From positions 1 through 64,000 of the forward strand of contig MU831900.1 of assembly GCA_029204225.1 (NCBI GenBank): a DNA stretch of 64,000 nucleotides, written 5' to 3'. This DNA is from Diphasiastrum complanatum. Taxonomy: Eukaryota; Streptophyta; Lycopodiopsida; Lycopodiales; Lycopodiaceae. Position numbers and translations under genes: made by a program. Shown here piece after piece: positions 44,977-64,000 of this stretch. The notes below the pieces were generated by a model. That model had not been told where the DNA came from. It did no database searches and saw only the letters and a program-made list of their open reading frames with translations. Each line of letters starts with the position of its first letter. Position 1 is the stretch's first letter.

Positions 44977-47960
44977 TCATCTTCAAGTTCCGTCCAAATA
45001 TGTCAGACATTCTCTGTAAAACAACTCCTTTATGCCTAGTTGATTAGGTATTACAACCCGGTCACTTAATCACTCACCATGATTTATGCCACCCCTGCTC
45101 CCCCTTTCTTTAGCCAACCACCCAACAGCATGGTTACAATTTGGTTTTTTTACTAGGTAGTTTCAAGATTCCAATCTACTTTACCTTTTAGAGGTTGCCG
45201 ATTGCAAGCTTTGGCTCCCAGGAATCATGGGCAAAAGCCAAAGAAGATGGAGACTGATCCATGTGATCAAGTTTTCAATCGAAATAAGAGGTTCCTGGGT
45301 GCAACAGTTGTTCTACTATTGCCAATTTGCCACCACTTTTGAGTGGGCATTGATGATCATTGTCATTCATGTGCATAAACATGTGGGCTCTAATTGGACC
45401 ACTCTCAAAGGCTATTGAATGCCCATTCATCCAAAGTCTTCTCATAGGAACGATATCTATGTTTCCTGTACTTACATGTAGCCTGTAGAATGAAAATATA
45501 TTCGATATATTTTGGGCATTTGCGCCCCGTGGCCCTCGTAGGTTGCAGAACTTTGCTGTATCATGCTCTAGTGACTGCAATTATTTGGGCAGTTCAAACT
45601 GTTGAGATTTTAGGCATTTTGGTTTTAAAACTAACGAAGTTGGAAAAATTTCAAATTCACTTATTTATTGGGCAATCCAGATTTGAATCAATTATTGCCA
45701 GACCTAGGCAAGGTATCTCCAAACACCATTCAATAGCTGGAGTGATTACCCCAATTCTTATCAATGTCTGAAATAAGTCTTATTTGTTCATTCTGATTTA
45801 GATGGCTATTTTCTTTTCCAGCCTTGTCAAGAGGTCTGCAAAAGATAGAAATGCACCAAAAAGAGTGATTGTTGTTTTTCCAGTGCTTATACGAATCCTG
45901 GAATTAGGCAGTTCAACTACTGTCTGCAAGACTTGGAGATTTAACTAGCTAAGCTCATGGGTTGAAGAACCGCCTAATTGTCGACCTTTTTTGTATGGCT
46001 ATAGTAGAGTGTAGAGTGAAACTATTCTTGTAATGAGAGTCTAGGATTTTCTTTGTTAGAAGGAAACTTTTGGTTTCTTAAGCTTATATTTACACAACCA
46101 ATTTCTCATTTTCAGGTAACTCTTTAGATCTCCCAAGCATCATTGATAAAAAAGAGCATGCATGAAAAATAAACACTTGAAGGAGAAAACCATATTGAAC
46201 GAGAGAAAGTACTAAACAGAATAGTTGTGAAAAGGAGGTTGAACCACGTGTGAGAAGATTCCACTCACTTACCTACCTCGTGGATTGTGCCAAGAATTCA
46301 TGATTGACTCACAAGCTAGTAACTATTGCTTATTGGATGATTAGGGCTGAAGTGCCTTGTGTATATGTATCTATTTACAAGTCAGTGAAGATGGCTGCAT
46401 GCATGAATTACTAGCTAAAGTTTGATACCTAACAAGTGCATTGAGGTAAGCTTTATGAACTAGCACTCTAGCTCCTCAATACATGACATCAAATTGACTT
46501 GGGGCCTATACACAATATTCAACTATTTTTGACCTAGGCCTTCACATGACAAGAGAAATTAATCTCTCACCAAACAAAATAAACGGTACATCCTACAATC
46601 AAACGCCCCCCACCCTTTTTGTCCTTATTGATTATCTTGAGTGATGTCTCATAGCTGCATGCGCTGATGCCATCAAGAGAGTTGACAATAGTGAGAGCAC
46701 GAGCTCTGACTCTTATAACTCCATTAGTACTTGGCAAGACTCCAAGAAATGCAACATGTGTAGCCAACCAAGGAAAACCGCAGTGCACGAATATTCTAGC
46801 CGCCTTTGATGAGTACGTTGCTAGTTGGCGAGCATTCTTTCCTATTGGCAACTATCGGCAAGCATTTCCAACTGGCTACTGGTGAGCATTTTGAACGAGT
46901 ACTTCCCCCGAAGGCGAGCGATTTCATGAAAACACTCGACCGAAGGCCCCACTATTTAAACACTACAAACACTCATTTTTCGTCACTAAACACTTGTAGA
47001 CTATCAAACTGTTGCAAACTTTTTGATCGATCAACAAAATGCATCCATTTGCCTCCATTCCACTTCAATCTAAGGCACTCTTTGATTGCATGCTCAGAAT
47101 AGTGATCAGTGCCTAGTTCCAACCTCAAAATCTTAGTTTTTAATAGATTTCAAAGATTTTTTACAAAATTTTTCACCTTATATCTCAAAATTTCCATTTT
47201 GATCTTGTTTTCCCTGTTTTTTTTAAGTGTTTTTACTTGTTTGCCTACTTAACCCTTGTTTTTTATTATTGCGAGCGCAACCAGAAAAGGGTAAATCTTG
47301 AGAAGTAGACGGCTGTTACAGAAACAAAAAACCATAACAAATTACTCACTATGTCGTAAGTACATAGAGGCTTCAAGGTTTGTATGTATGACTGCCTCAA
47401 TAAATACTAGTTTAAACTTTGATGATATCAGAATATAAAATTCCAAATTTCAACATGAAAACCAGTCATTGTCAGATAATAATTAATAACGAACATAAAC
47501 TGATCATAGGCATGATGTGCTAGAATGTATAAAACATTAGTGACTTTAATTCTAAGAAGCCTCAGGAGCAGAGGCAACTATAGCAAAAAGTGAGAAAATC
47601 TTCCCTGTATCGACCAATCTAATGAAATTAGCACCATATGAAATCAAATGGACATGTAAAAAATCAAGACCCATGTAGAAATCAAGTACTTAATAACATT
47701 TTACAAGTACTTATTGAAATGGCCACAAGAAGATAAAATAGAAACGTATGGAAAAGGATACAAGCAACATAACAGTTCCACATAGAGAACTGATGATTAT
47801 GTTTGAAAAGTGTTTTGCAGTAATGCGTAGTCTCATGGCATTGAAAAGCTACATAATAGCTAAGAGGTTTACAAAAATTGATGATATTCAATAGAAGAAC
47901 AAAAGTGAGATAATTGTGTATGTCCATCTTCCATATAAATCCTATGATCACTTTTTAATA
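44977..47960. other. Gene-free stretch
   Basis: I see no supportable gene, terminal repeat or RNA in these 3 kb. The GC-richer part around 46,650-46,950, with a TATTTAAA box near 46,950, could be an LTR or promoter relic. Confidence 0.4.
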
Positions 47961-47989
47961 GTCAAACAAACACCTAGAAAACCATTAGG

Positions 47990-48450
47990 AGATGGGCACA
48001 CTCGCATGGGATGCCACCATATCCACTCAGAGCCTTCATCTGTGACATGCACATCTGTATGTTAATAGGAATTCCATACAATAAAACAGAATGACTGAAG
48101 ATTGTGAAAAAGTGGAAGACTTTGGTCATTGTCCAAGCCTATTCCAAAATTTTCCTCTTAAGGATGCAATCTTCAGTAGTGTTCCAGTACCACACATGAG
48201 GTCGACTACCAAATGTCCTTGTTTAGAGAACAACATCACAATTAAATGACAAACCTTGTGGCTACGTTGGCTAGATCCATGAACATGCTTTCATTCATGT
48301 TTTATCCATTCTATAGTCAGGCTTCTATATTGAACTAAATCAACCCAGCCACCTCTTGGTTTTGGTACATCCTCAAAGTTTCGGGTGTTTGGCCCAAATC
48401 CATCTCTCGAGTATGCAGAGAGAATCAAAAGGTGAACCTGAAACACGTGA
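47990..48450 (-). pseudogene. Exon(s) of a methyltransferase-like gene (motif I region)
   Basis: The minus strand reads one frame of about 115 codons with a single TGA: SRDGFGPNTRNFEDVPKPRG, GWVDLVQYRSLTIEWIKHE, then SHKVCHLIVMLFSKQGHLVV and DLMCGTGTLLKIASLRGK. The block LFSKQGHLVVDLMCGTGT fits motif I of amino-methyltransferases of the N6/N4 DNA type (...LF..PGD.VLD.F.G.GTT), which in the beta class lies near the C-terminus. A further possible exon follows at about 48,047-48,000. Upstream parts on the same strand may be the exons at 60.1-63.9 kb. SAM binding and nucleic-acid methylation would be the role by family. The stop and scattered exons suggest a decayed gene. Identification rests on one motif and general pattern. 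Confidence 0.4.
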
Positions 48451-49550
48451 AAAAAAAAAACAAGATAATAAATAACAAAATGACATTTATTTATGTCTGT
48501 ACTTGGTTTTATTCACATTCCAAGCACTATTCCACAAATTAACCATTACACAACAAAAGAATGATTATGTTCGAATAGGACATGACTCTACAAATTTTAT
48601 GTACCATAGTCACAACCTACGATGCGATGGTGCACCAGTATATACTAGAGGACATTGGTTTCATTATAATCATTTGAACACCAAATATTTCAAAAAGCAT
48701 CTTTGAGTGAAATGGTAAGCATGCATATAATTTGGTAGGGGTTCAATAAAAGTGCTATGTTTTTTGTTTTTTAACTTCTCTTGTATGTCATTGGAGTGGA
48801 TTGGAGTAGAATTCCTAGAGTCCTTGCAAATGCACCACTTAATAGAGAATAGGTGCGAACATCTTTTGCAAAAACGATTTGACTTTTTCTCGTTGAGAAA
48901 ATTTCTTGGCAAAACACATGATATCGGTCCACCATTTATCATGATATGTTGTGCCTACAATACCCTACCTAATGAGGGCCCCACTTTTGTAAATATCATT
49001 TTTGAATGAGTATTTGCCCATGTTGCCTCTTTTCTTTTTCTTTTTTTCTATAACGAGTGCACAATATGCACACCACTTGATATTAGATAGAATTGTACAA
49101 ATATAAACTTTACATTAAGTGATTGGCCAAGACTAATTATGGAGCACAAGGCTTAGACATGTCAAGGAGCCTATGCCTTCTTTGTCGCAATAAGCGACTC
49201 CACCATCTAACATCTTCGTGAATGACTAGTTACCTCATTCTTAAGAAAGTTTTTTTGGTGTAAAATTTTCCATACATATCTTACATACTTTAGAAATAAT
49301 ATGCACAACAAACAACTCGTCAACAATGCCTAGCTTTTTTCAAAGTGCAAGATTGTCGGAATCCAGATTTTCACGTCTTTCATGCCATGGCTATGATACA
49401 CAGTCATTTTTTTTACAACATAGTTTTGATGTGATGGTGTAGAAGCTTCCAAAGTATGTCTCTTCCTTTTCTTGTTTTTTATGCAACCACCTTTCTAGTG
49501 TTTAGGCCTTTCACACAGTATTTATTCTTCTCATTTTCAACCATAAGATG
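48451..49550. other. Unassigned stretch
   Basis: No feature I can support. Open frames on both strands (48,503-49,009) lack motifs. It could be intron of the methyltransferase-like gene. Confidence 0.4.
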
Positions 49551-49559
49551 CTCTTTAAA

Positions 49560-50200
49560 AGTAGTGCCCACTACCTTCCAAAGCATTAATTTAGAAAAAC
49601 CCCATGGAATACTTTAACGTCACCATTATATTAGATAGTCTAATAGGAAGCGAGTCTATATCTTATATTTCTTGTAGACCCTCATTGCCCCATTGAGCAA
49701 ACTTAATATTGTCAATATCTTCTACATTTTTAACCATTCTTGTTTTAGGTTCATATGCCTAGAAGTTCCAAACTCAAAGTACTAAGCATCATTGGTGATG
49801 TCTTTAGCAAAGAAACATGTAGTGGCAATAAATGAATTCTCTTTCTCTTGGCTCTCTTCATGAGATTCTTCATCCACAAAGTTGGAGACATCTTTTGTGT
49901 TCTTCATTATTTTCATTACACATTATCTTTTTGCATTCTTGTATAAATATCTTGGCTAAACACAATAGCGACACTTCCTTTATGCCTTTTCCTTGTTGTC
50001 CCTTGGCCTTTTTTTCTCCATGAGCTTCTTCTAGGTTTGCCACATCCTCTTCCTTTTGATGCAAAGACTAAATTTATATGAGGTCTTGCAAAATTCTTTA
50101 TATTCTTTTCCTCTCGTAATAGAAGCCCACCACACATTCTTCAAATGATACAACCTTCATGGTAGCGATTAGACTTATAATAGTGACAAGAAATATTTAA
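49560..50200 (-). mobile_element. Copia fossil: gag zinc-knuckle and protease region, very degraded
   Basis: The minus strand shows a decayed knuckle (CHYYKSNRYHEGC), a Lys/Arg-rich gag end (RKKGQGTTRKRHKGS) and a protease-like FGTSRHMNLKQEW, the Copia DSGASxHM site in altered form. No LTR or pol remains. Very old, many breaks. Confidence 0.45.
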
Positions 50201-52210
50201 GAACTTACAAAACTCTCAAGAGTGTTTGGAACGTGATCAACGTCACTATTACTTGTACTGGAGCAAGTTACTCCAATGGCACTTCGATCGAAGGGAGAAG
50301 GAATCTTAAACCTTGAAATGGAAAAGTCAAGGTTTTAAAATCTCAACAAAGGAGGAGAGTGCACTTGACCCAAGGAAGAGTTCATGTGAACCATAATTCT
50401 GACCATATCGTAGAGAGGCCATGCCATTTTTTTTCTTCCATTTTTTATTTCATTATTTTAACTAATGCTATGATGAATTTATCAGGTTAGGCCATGACAC
50501 CCTTCTTGCCCACCAGCACTTTCGATAATTGGTGATCTTTCTTTTGTGATTGGTGGCATCGCTTTCCATAGTTTCACCTAATATCAACTAGCTTCATGTG
50601 TTGCTCTATTGTCATAAAGTGTAAGAGGTTTTCTCTCTATTCAATATTGTCGATGGTATTGTTAGAATGATGAATGCAACATTTGTTGGCATTGCATGTT
50701 GTAAAAGCGACGAGGACTAACATTTCAAATGATCCATTTGTTCATCGTTTATGTAACATAAATCTAGAGCATAGCTTATGATAATAGATTTGTTATAGAT
50801 CTAGCTTTGTGTTAGTTGGAAACTCATATTTGTGAGGCTGATTTAAAGCCTTATAGAATGCAATGCTGAGAATGCATTGAGAGATATTTGTTCCATTTTG
50901 TGCTAGAAGAAGTAGAAGCTTTTAAGAACTAGTTGAAGATCAATGTTTTTGCCCATTTTCTATTAGAAAATTGCAATTTGGAGGGCAAGAAACTTCATTC
51001 TTAGAAACTTTGCAAATAGGCACACTTTTTCAATAAAATAGGTTGTTGACATTTCTTGTTAGTAAGGTGCATTTTCAGCTAGTATGTTGCTAGTTTTTTG
51101 CAAAAATTTGAGCACATTTTTAAAAGCCTAAAGTTTTTTATTGGATGTCTTTGAGGGAGTAGATCTTATGCCCTCAAAACAGCTTTTTTCAACTCTAAAT
51201 TTGCAACTATAGTCATTTTTCAGTTAATGTTCAATGCATTTTTGCAATGGAATAGGGCACAGTTTTTGCCAACAAAAACTCACTACAATTATCCTTGATG
51301 GCAGCACTTTCCTGTAGCATAAACTCCCTAAAATCATCCTTTAATAGTCACATTTTGATTGATCATGTTCTAGTATTTTTGTGCTTTAGTTAGTGTGTAT
51401 TTTCCAGTCCTAAAACTCATTTTTTTTTTAGCACAAGAAGTGTGCTAAATCTTTGATAGGCACATATAGAACCTTAATCTAGCACCAATATTTGCAGCCT
51501 TAGCTCACATAAAGTACTTTTCGGATAGGTGCATTTCATGCTAGATTTTGTTGTCCATTACACCACTTTTTTTTTATCAAATGATGATACCTTAAACTTG
51601 CTTATAGATGCTCACTATTAGGCAAAGATTTTCCTACAATTCTACTGACCTATTCAAAGCTATGATTCACTAATTTTCAACTTGTTGTAGCAGACAATTG
51701 TTGTCCACATTGAAGCCCTAAATCACAACACAACGATTTTTTTTTTTTTTATGGATTGAAGTAGAACGAGCTTGAAGATGAAATTATAGCTTAATTATGA
51801 CATGTTTACAACATCGGCACATTAATTTTAAATATAGCTCACTAATCTTTTGTGAAGACAACATCATTTCCATTCTAAAATTGAGTAGCATTTTTTTAAT
51901 AGTATCATTGATTCTTGCATAAGTCATTCGGTAACCTTTTAGCATTTCATTCTATTGAATAGTTCTTCATGAGAGACGAACTAACAAGAATTATGACTAA
52001 CTCTCTAATCCCTACAATGTAGTTTTTTTTCAAGTTCCACTCTATCTCTATAGTATTACAAAGTTGTAGAATTGAACTTCGATTCCCTAAGTAGGACTGT
52101 ACCAACTAGTTAGCCATTCATCCCAAAACTACTCTAAATTTTCAGTTTACGTATATATCACAAAATCTTCTCATAAAGGCAATTTTTTCCTTTAAACAAT
52201 CAAGTTTTTT
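50201..52210. other. AT-rich stretch, possible Copia leader or LTR
   Basis: No gene is seen. About 150 bp near 50,540-50,690 resemble 52,685-52,850 (TTAGCTTCATGT.TTGCTC.ATTGTCA, TTTCTCTCTATT, GATGAATGCAACA.TTGTT). This may be an LTR pair or a repeated leader of the gag fragment at 52,216. Confidence 0.4.
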
Positions 52211-52215
52211 CTAGT

Positions 52216-52850
52216 ATGGAAAAGTTATCAATTGACAAGTTTGAAGTTGAAAACTTTCATAATTGGCAAGGAGACACAATGAAGCTATTAAATAAGGCCT
52301 ATGGAGTAGTGCTAGTGGCACTCTGTGGCTATGATGTGTGTTTAAGTGGGAGTGTGGGAGATTTGATCTTCATGCATGAATGATAAAATGGGCTTTTTTA
52401 TTTTATGATAGTACGGGCTATTTTATTTTATTATATGTCACATACTCTATGGTTATGATGCATGGATGTGTGTTCAAGAGGGAGTGGGAAAGATTTGATT
52501 TTCATCCATGAATGATACACCATTTTTTTAGGGTATGCCTTCAACATGTAGCAATACTGATGATATGTTACAAATCCAAAATGTATTGTAATATATATTG
52601 GGCATTTGATTCCTTTCCTAGTTTATTAGGCTAACTTTTGTTATGCAATTTAGTATGGGCATTCGCCAAGTGTTTTCTGGGTTCTAATGACCTTTGGTGA
52701 TTGGCCTTCACCTCATCAATTAGCTTCATGTATTGCTCCATTGTCAATCTATTATAGAGTGTTGGGAATTTCTCTCTATTTGATATGTAAATGCTATTGC
52801 TATTATGTTGCATTGAATGATGAATGCAACAGTTGTTGATATTGTTCTAG
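52216..52850 (+). mobile_element. Copia fossil, internally deleted: gag start joined to LTR-like end
   Basis: MEKLSIDKFEVENFHNWQGD (52,216 onward) is a Copia gag start. Within 140 bp it passes to a purine-rich AAGTGGGAGTG and a TGTGGGAGATTTGA start that looks like polypurine tract plus LTR. A diverged repeat of that LTR start lies about 120 bp on (near 52,480). No pol is present. A remnant. Confidence 0.5.
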
Positions 52851-53283
52851 TTTTTCACACCTACTTCAATAAATTTAAAGCTAAATATCAAAAGCAAATG
52901 TATCTTGCAATAGAGCCTCACATGGATTTTTCAAAGGAAAGATAAAAAAAACAGTGTGACATAACAAATAGTGAGCAACATTTGTTATGGAGGTATTTGT
53001 TAAACTTGTTCATGTGCATGCATATATTTCAAAATCGCTAACTGATAGTAATTGTGCATGGTACTTAAAAATGTGTGTGGACAATGATTATGGTGCATCA
53101 AATATATTTATGACATGGTGTTAGGTCGATGAAGCCATCAATACTTTTTAAACAAGTAATATTATTGGAAAAGGAAAGGTGAGCTAAGTGACTAGGAGGT
53201 GGCCAAAACTCATGATGTTTGAATTTCTCACCAAGCACATGTCTTGATGAAGAGACAATAGTTGTTGGTCTAATACACACATG

Positions 53284-60100
<6,817 letters not shown>

Positions 60101-60169
60101 TTATGTTTATGAAGAAAACATCCAATAAATCAAAACTTTGTCAAATTGCAGATTTGATTCATTATAAAT

Positions 60170-61260
60170 GTACCTTTGTCCTAGGCTCAGATAATGTCCA
60201 ACCAAGTGGGAGGTGGCTGTGAGTGACCAATCTATGACACAACTTCTAGCCATGTCATCAATCATGCAAATATGCTCCACACTATGCAGTGTTAGAAACC
60301 AACCACTATCTACAGTGATGTTTTCTACAATGGAAAATGCAGCATCGCATAGCTCATTTGACCACTCATTCCATGATGGTATTGCGGAAGGTCCTGTATC
60401 TACCCCATTAACTTGTATGCCAGTGGATAAATATGCAAAAACAAGATCAACAACTCCGAAAGCAGAATGAAGTCCCCAGATATTACCAACATCGCTGAAT
60501 ATTTTGATGAGTTCTTGAAATGCATTCCATTGTGCCCCATTATCACATAAGTTCTTGTTCAATCTACATGGACAACAAGGAATAATTAGAAATGCATTCC
60601 ATTGTGCCCCGTTATCACATAAGTCCAATCTACATGGACAACAAGGAATAATTAGAGCTTCAACAGAAGAAAAAAGAGAGAAGCTATCAAAAACTAATAT
60701 AAAATGTGACTGAAAAATTGTCCAAAAAATTAAGGTGGTGGAGATCATCTTACTAATTTATGTCGTTACATATGAGTAGTCTCTTGGCCTCCATAATAGA
60801 TGCATCCAAGTCCAATAACCACAGATTGTAGATTTACTCATCCTCTGTATTTGTTTCTGGTTCAGTGTTAGTATGTGTAGTGCGTTTAGTCTTTTTGGCC
60901 TTGCGCATCACTTGAGATACAATCAAAGTTGGGGTTATCATGGTCTTCTAAGATTGTTTCTTTCGACGAAGGTGACCTTTCCATGCTTGGGAGGTAGATG
61001 GCTCAAAATCTTCATCCGGAACCTTTACAAATTGAAGTACATGATATAAGCAATTTTTATATCAATATGTGACATTGGAAATTCATAATAAATAGTCTAA
61101 TGATCCATGTATAAAAACAATGGAGTGATGATGTACTTCTAGATCAGAAACAAACTGTGTAGTATCTTGCAGCCCCTTCAATTATGTTTCCTCTTCTAGA
61201 GATTGTTTCCACCAAGGGCAATTCTTTTTCTCCCATAAGGACAAGCCCTATTACATATTC
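60170..61260 (-). pseudogene. Exons of a methyltransferase-like gene, middle part
   Basis: Minus-strand pieces in order: 61,290-61,150 (YVIGLVLMGEKELPLVETIS, RRGNIIEGAARYYTV); 61,025-60,840 (VPDEDFEPSTSQAWKGHLRR, a stop, then a basic KAKKTKRTTHTNTE and acidic end) after an AAAG acceptor; and 60,560-60,170. The last reads NLCDNGAQWNAFQELIKIFS, GVVDLVFAYLSTGIQVNG, AIPSWNEWSNELCDAAFSIV, VDSGWFLTLHSVEHICMIDD and TATSHLVGHYLSLGQR, ending at a GTACAT donor. The VDLVFA...GI, WS...L......VL..SGW.L.FHS pattern is how amino-methyltransferases look around motif IV, but the expected D/S-PPY residues are not there (AYLSTG). With the motif-I exon at 48.4 kb this suggests one decayed gene. A different protein family remains possible. 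Confidence 0.4.
60518..60655. repeat. Tandem duplication across an exon start
   Basis: Two copies of about 65-70 bp (60,518-60,587 and 60,588-60,652) share GAAATGCATTCCATTGTGCC, TTATCACATAAGT and TCTACATGGACAACAAGGAA. They differ by a 6-bp indel and single changes. The duplication covers the splice acceptor and first codons (LCDNGAQWNAF) of the methyltransferase-like exon. Confidence 0.85.
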
Positions 61261-61529
61261 AAAGATTATATTTTGTGATAATATTTGCATGGACAAATTT
61301 ATTCTATTGTCAAAAAGTGTTTACCGATGCAATCATGTTGGCAGTATACATGCACTCTTTCTATGTGGTCATACACCACTTTTCACATGTTGAGGGCATC
61401 ACTATTAGTTGCTTTTGTGCAACACAATCAAAGAGCCATCTGCGAGTCAATTTTTACAAATAAATGTTTACATGCATTTGTATCATAGAACAATAAGCTC
61501 CACTACAAACAAAAGACTAACAACTTTTT

Positions 61530-63880
61530 ATTACCTGAAAATCAATATCTTTGATGCATGTGCAAGTTCTGGTTGCATTTCTTGTGTATATGTGTGTCTT
61601 ATTTTTCCAATAATGACTGTGCAAATCATTGAGAATTACCAACTTCTCAAAAACACAGTAAAGGGTGGAGTGACATCGCATTTCGGGCATATTCCAAAGA
61701 ACCTGCATGACCAGACGAAAGAACTCATCACCATTGGCAAGATTTGCCACTAGTGAGAGCTTATAGGTCTTTGTATGGAAGTGCCGATCAATGTTCTCAT
61801 TATGCTTCTTATTCGTTTCTTTGTCCACATGTGTTTTTAGCTCAGCCCTTTTCTCATCAATCTCTTCCTATCATTAAAATTCACTATAGTCAAAGTGCCA
61901 AGTTGAGAGGAGCTCAATCAGTCTTACTATGAACCAAGGAAGCTAGACTATTACTCACCCTGAAGACAATCTGCTTGAGAATCGACATGGGGACATTGTA
62001 CCAAGTCTTGGTGCCTATTTCTCTAGCAAGTTCTTTTGCTAGTTTTTTTTCCATCCAGGTCCGTTCTTCGCGAGGCAAATTATTTTTAATCAAAGTTGTT
62101 TTGTCTGCCTTACCGAATTGGCGAATCTGAAACATTTTGTCCGATAAGTTTGCTATGATATAGGCCTCATTAGCCTTCATTGAAGATTTGAACTTAGAAT
62201 TGCAATTAAACACAAAATTAAAGCACAACAAGTGACTTATAGTGCTTTCATGCCTGTTGGTTCCTATTAGAGCATATAAAAGCTCTCCCTCGTCTCTTTC
62301 TCAAAGTTGATAAAAGAAGAAACCACACAAATGTGCCTCCATTTTATATGTTGGTAGTCTGAAAATTTACATATCACAAACAAATAAAAAACATCAGTCA
62401 TTTTTATCATAAAAAGTAAACTTTGAAATGAAAAAAACAATTAAACAATGCTAGTAATGGAATATGCGCATACCTTTCTCAATCTTAGTCATGAAAGCCT
62501 TTAGTTGGTTGTTGCCATCCCACACAAGAAACATTTTGTTGTTCAAATGGGCCGACTCAAGGCATGTGGCAATTTCATTTAACATAATATCAATTAATTT
62601 TGGACTTTGGCAAAATCCCTTTTCAAAAATGGACTTGAGAATTTTGAGACATTGTTTAATTACAAAAATTCGATAATTTGATAGTATATGAACCACGTTT
62701 CAATTTGCAATGACACAATTGTGTACTATAAAACTCAAACATACACAAAATATTATAAAACTTTCCATATCCATATCATATGTTAAAAATCCTTTTCAAA
62801 TCATTTAAAAAGTATATAACATTCATCAAGAAATGACACGTTAATCACAAATCTTTTTTCAAACCGTACTCCTTTGTTATATTGTCAAAATTAGCGGTGA
62901 CAATTCCTACCGCTTGAGGTATTAAGTACTTACTTGCCTTTATGGTTTAGGCAATAACGTCTCTACATTTATATCCATATCTCCCTCATCAGATTCCTCA
63001 GACCCAGAACTTGAGTCTTGAGATGAATTTGTATCTGGAGGTGAGCTAGAAAGGACTGAGTCATATCTATATTTTTTGGAATATCGATAGTCATTATAGT
63101 CCCGACCGATGCTATTCATGAGCTCTGCCACACAATATGACATTCTATATAAGCACATAGACCAACTTGGAGCACAAAAGGATTCAATAATGCTGCTCAC
63201 ACCTCGTCAATGTTTTGCTTTCTTTTTGTGATCTGGCTTACATGACACAAAATGTTTTGCCGATTTTTCACTATCTCCGAAACACAACCTCAAGAGTTTA
63301 AATTTGCTTTGCATGCACTCGTTGACATCGTTCAGGGACTCAACATTGTAGAACAGGCTGCAAGTTCAGAACAGTTATATTGTTCTCTTTCAAAGGAGTT
63401 GCTAGCTCGTAGTAACCTTCAAAAACAGAACATCATACATCACGCATTACTTTGATGCTTGATTTGATACCTTCCTTCCTGTTGTGATCCAAAAAGAGAA
63501 CAGTCACACAGACTTTGTGTTGTGGCATGAGAGTTGTCAAACAATGGCACACCATTGACAAAATGTAATTGAAATCTAGAGACTCCAAGTTATCAAATAT
63601 ATACAATGTGGGACTCTCCCACATCAAAGAAGGAAGTGTCATGAAACTTGATTCTTCATCTCTACAACAGATGGCCTCCTCGTGTTTTGAAGTTTTTACT
63701 TTACAGAAAAATGTCCACTCGGTGTTACTAGAGGTCCCAGTGTCATGCTCAATATTGTGGGCAGCAAGATATTTTTGTTTTATATTTTCTACAGCTGCTC
63801 TCAAAAGTTTAGGAATAACACCAATTGATTTTGAAGTTATACCTTTGCCCTTGCCATGGTGTGCTCTTATCCAATTCTGA
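61530..63880 (-). pseudogene. Upstream exons of an unrecognised gene (probably the same gene)
   Basis: Minus-strand exon-like blocks. 63,880-63,430: QNWIRAHHGKGKGITSKSIG, LLRAAVENIKQKYLA, TEWTFFCKVKTSKHEEAICC, TLYIFDNLESLDFNYILSMV and KVCVTVLFLDHNRKEGIK. 63,200-62,940: MSYCVAELMNSIGRDYNDYR, then a Ser/acidic linker. 62,700-62,470: CQSPKLIDIMLNEIATCLES, MFLVWDGNNQLKAFMTK. 62,170-61,955: SDKMFQIRQFGKADKTTLIK, REIGTKTWYNVPMSILKQIV, with donor GGGTGAG. 61,752-61,540: ANGDEFFRLVMQVLWNMPEM, CTCIKDIDFQ, bounded by a CACTAG acceptor and CAG/GTAATA donor. Splice sites and frame agree for the last two. I do not know the family. The N-terminus may lie beyond the window. Stops after RDV and LLPKP may be real exon ends or decay. 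Confidence 0.45.
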
Positions 63881-64000
63881 CAAAAAGTTGGGTCAATGAT
63901 TTTTTAGAGTTGTTTTATTAAATGAAATTGACCTCAAAGTGATGTTGATCAATGCGGGTGGTGGACTGTTGGGTCTGCTCAAATCACCAAACAACTGCGA

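Overview
This window is nuclear DNA of a land plant, most likely a seed plant; I cannot place it further. Two intron-containing plant genes look intact: a clade-F-like PP2C phosphatase (28,077-29,738, +) and an Atg22-like vacuolar membrane transporter (41,190-43,489, +). The rest is AT-rich sequence full of transposon relics and long GA/TC microsatellites.

Layout. 1-2,555: no gene. 2,579-7,279: two same-strand LINE copies (minus strand), the left nearly full length with an L1-type ORF1, an AP-type endonuclease and a reverse transcriptase, the right only a 3' end; both end in GA/TC tracts. 10,340-12,580: Copia fragments. 15,450-17,660: a Gypsy integrase end and a Copia fragment. 17,700-24,350: an accessory cluster: unrecognised coding-like DNA, a histone H3-like gene (19,184-20,366, +), a compound hairpin (20,616-20,705), an unrecognised gene (22,306-20,834, -), and a DDE-transposase-like gene (24,330-22,571, -). 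28-30 kb: PP2C. 32.4-33.0 kb: a fragment of a transposase-associated C-terminus. 33.1-38.4 kb: mosaic of Copia fossils. 40,132-40,567: PIF/Harbinger-type MITE upstream of the Atg22-like gene. 44,161-44,968: hAT-type non-autonomous element with an 8-bp target duplication. 47,990-63,900 (-): dispersed exons of an unrecognised gene, part of which resembles a DNA amino-methyltransferase, with Copia elements lying between the exons, the largest at 53,284-58,967.

The most unusual content is the 19-24 kb cluster. The H3-like gene keeps an ARTKQ tail start and a clear H3 histone fold (YQK...LI, PF.RLV.EI, LFED..LCA.H.K, LARR.R.ER). A long acidic/proline-rich insert separates them, K9 is missing, and the loop-2/beta-2 segment is missing. 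Its promoter resembles that of the convergent unknown gene (TATA about 130 bp before the ATG in both), and a transposase-like gene lies next door. This suggests one element carrying a histone mimic, but I could not define its ends. All of these genes carry lesions, so this copy is probably dead.

Limits: exon boundaries outside the two host genes are hand-called, homology statements come from motif recognition without database searches, and several kilobases hold nothing I can name.
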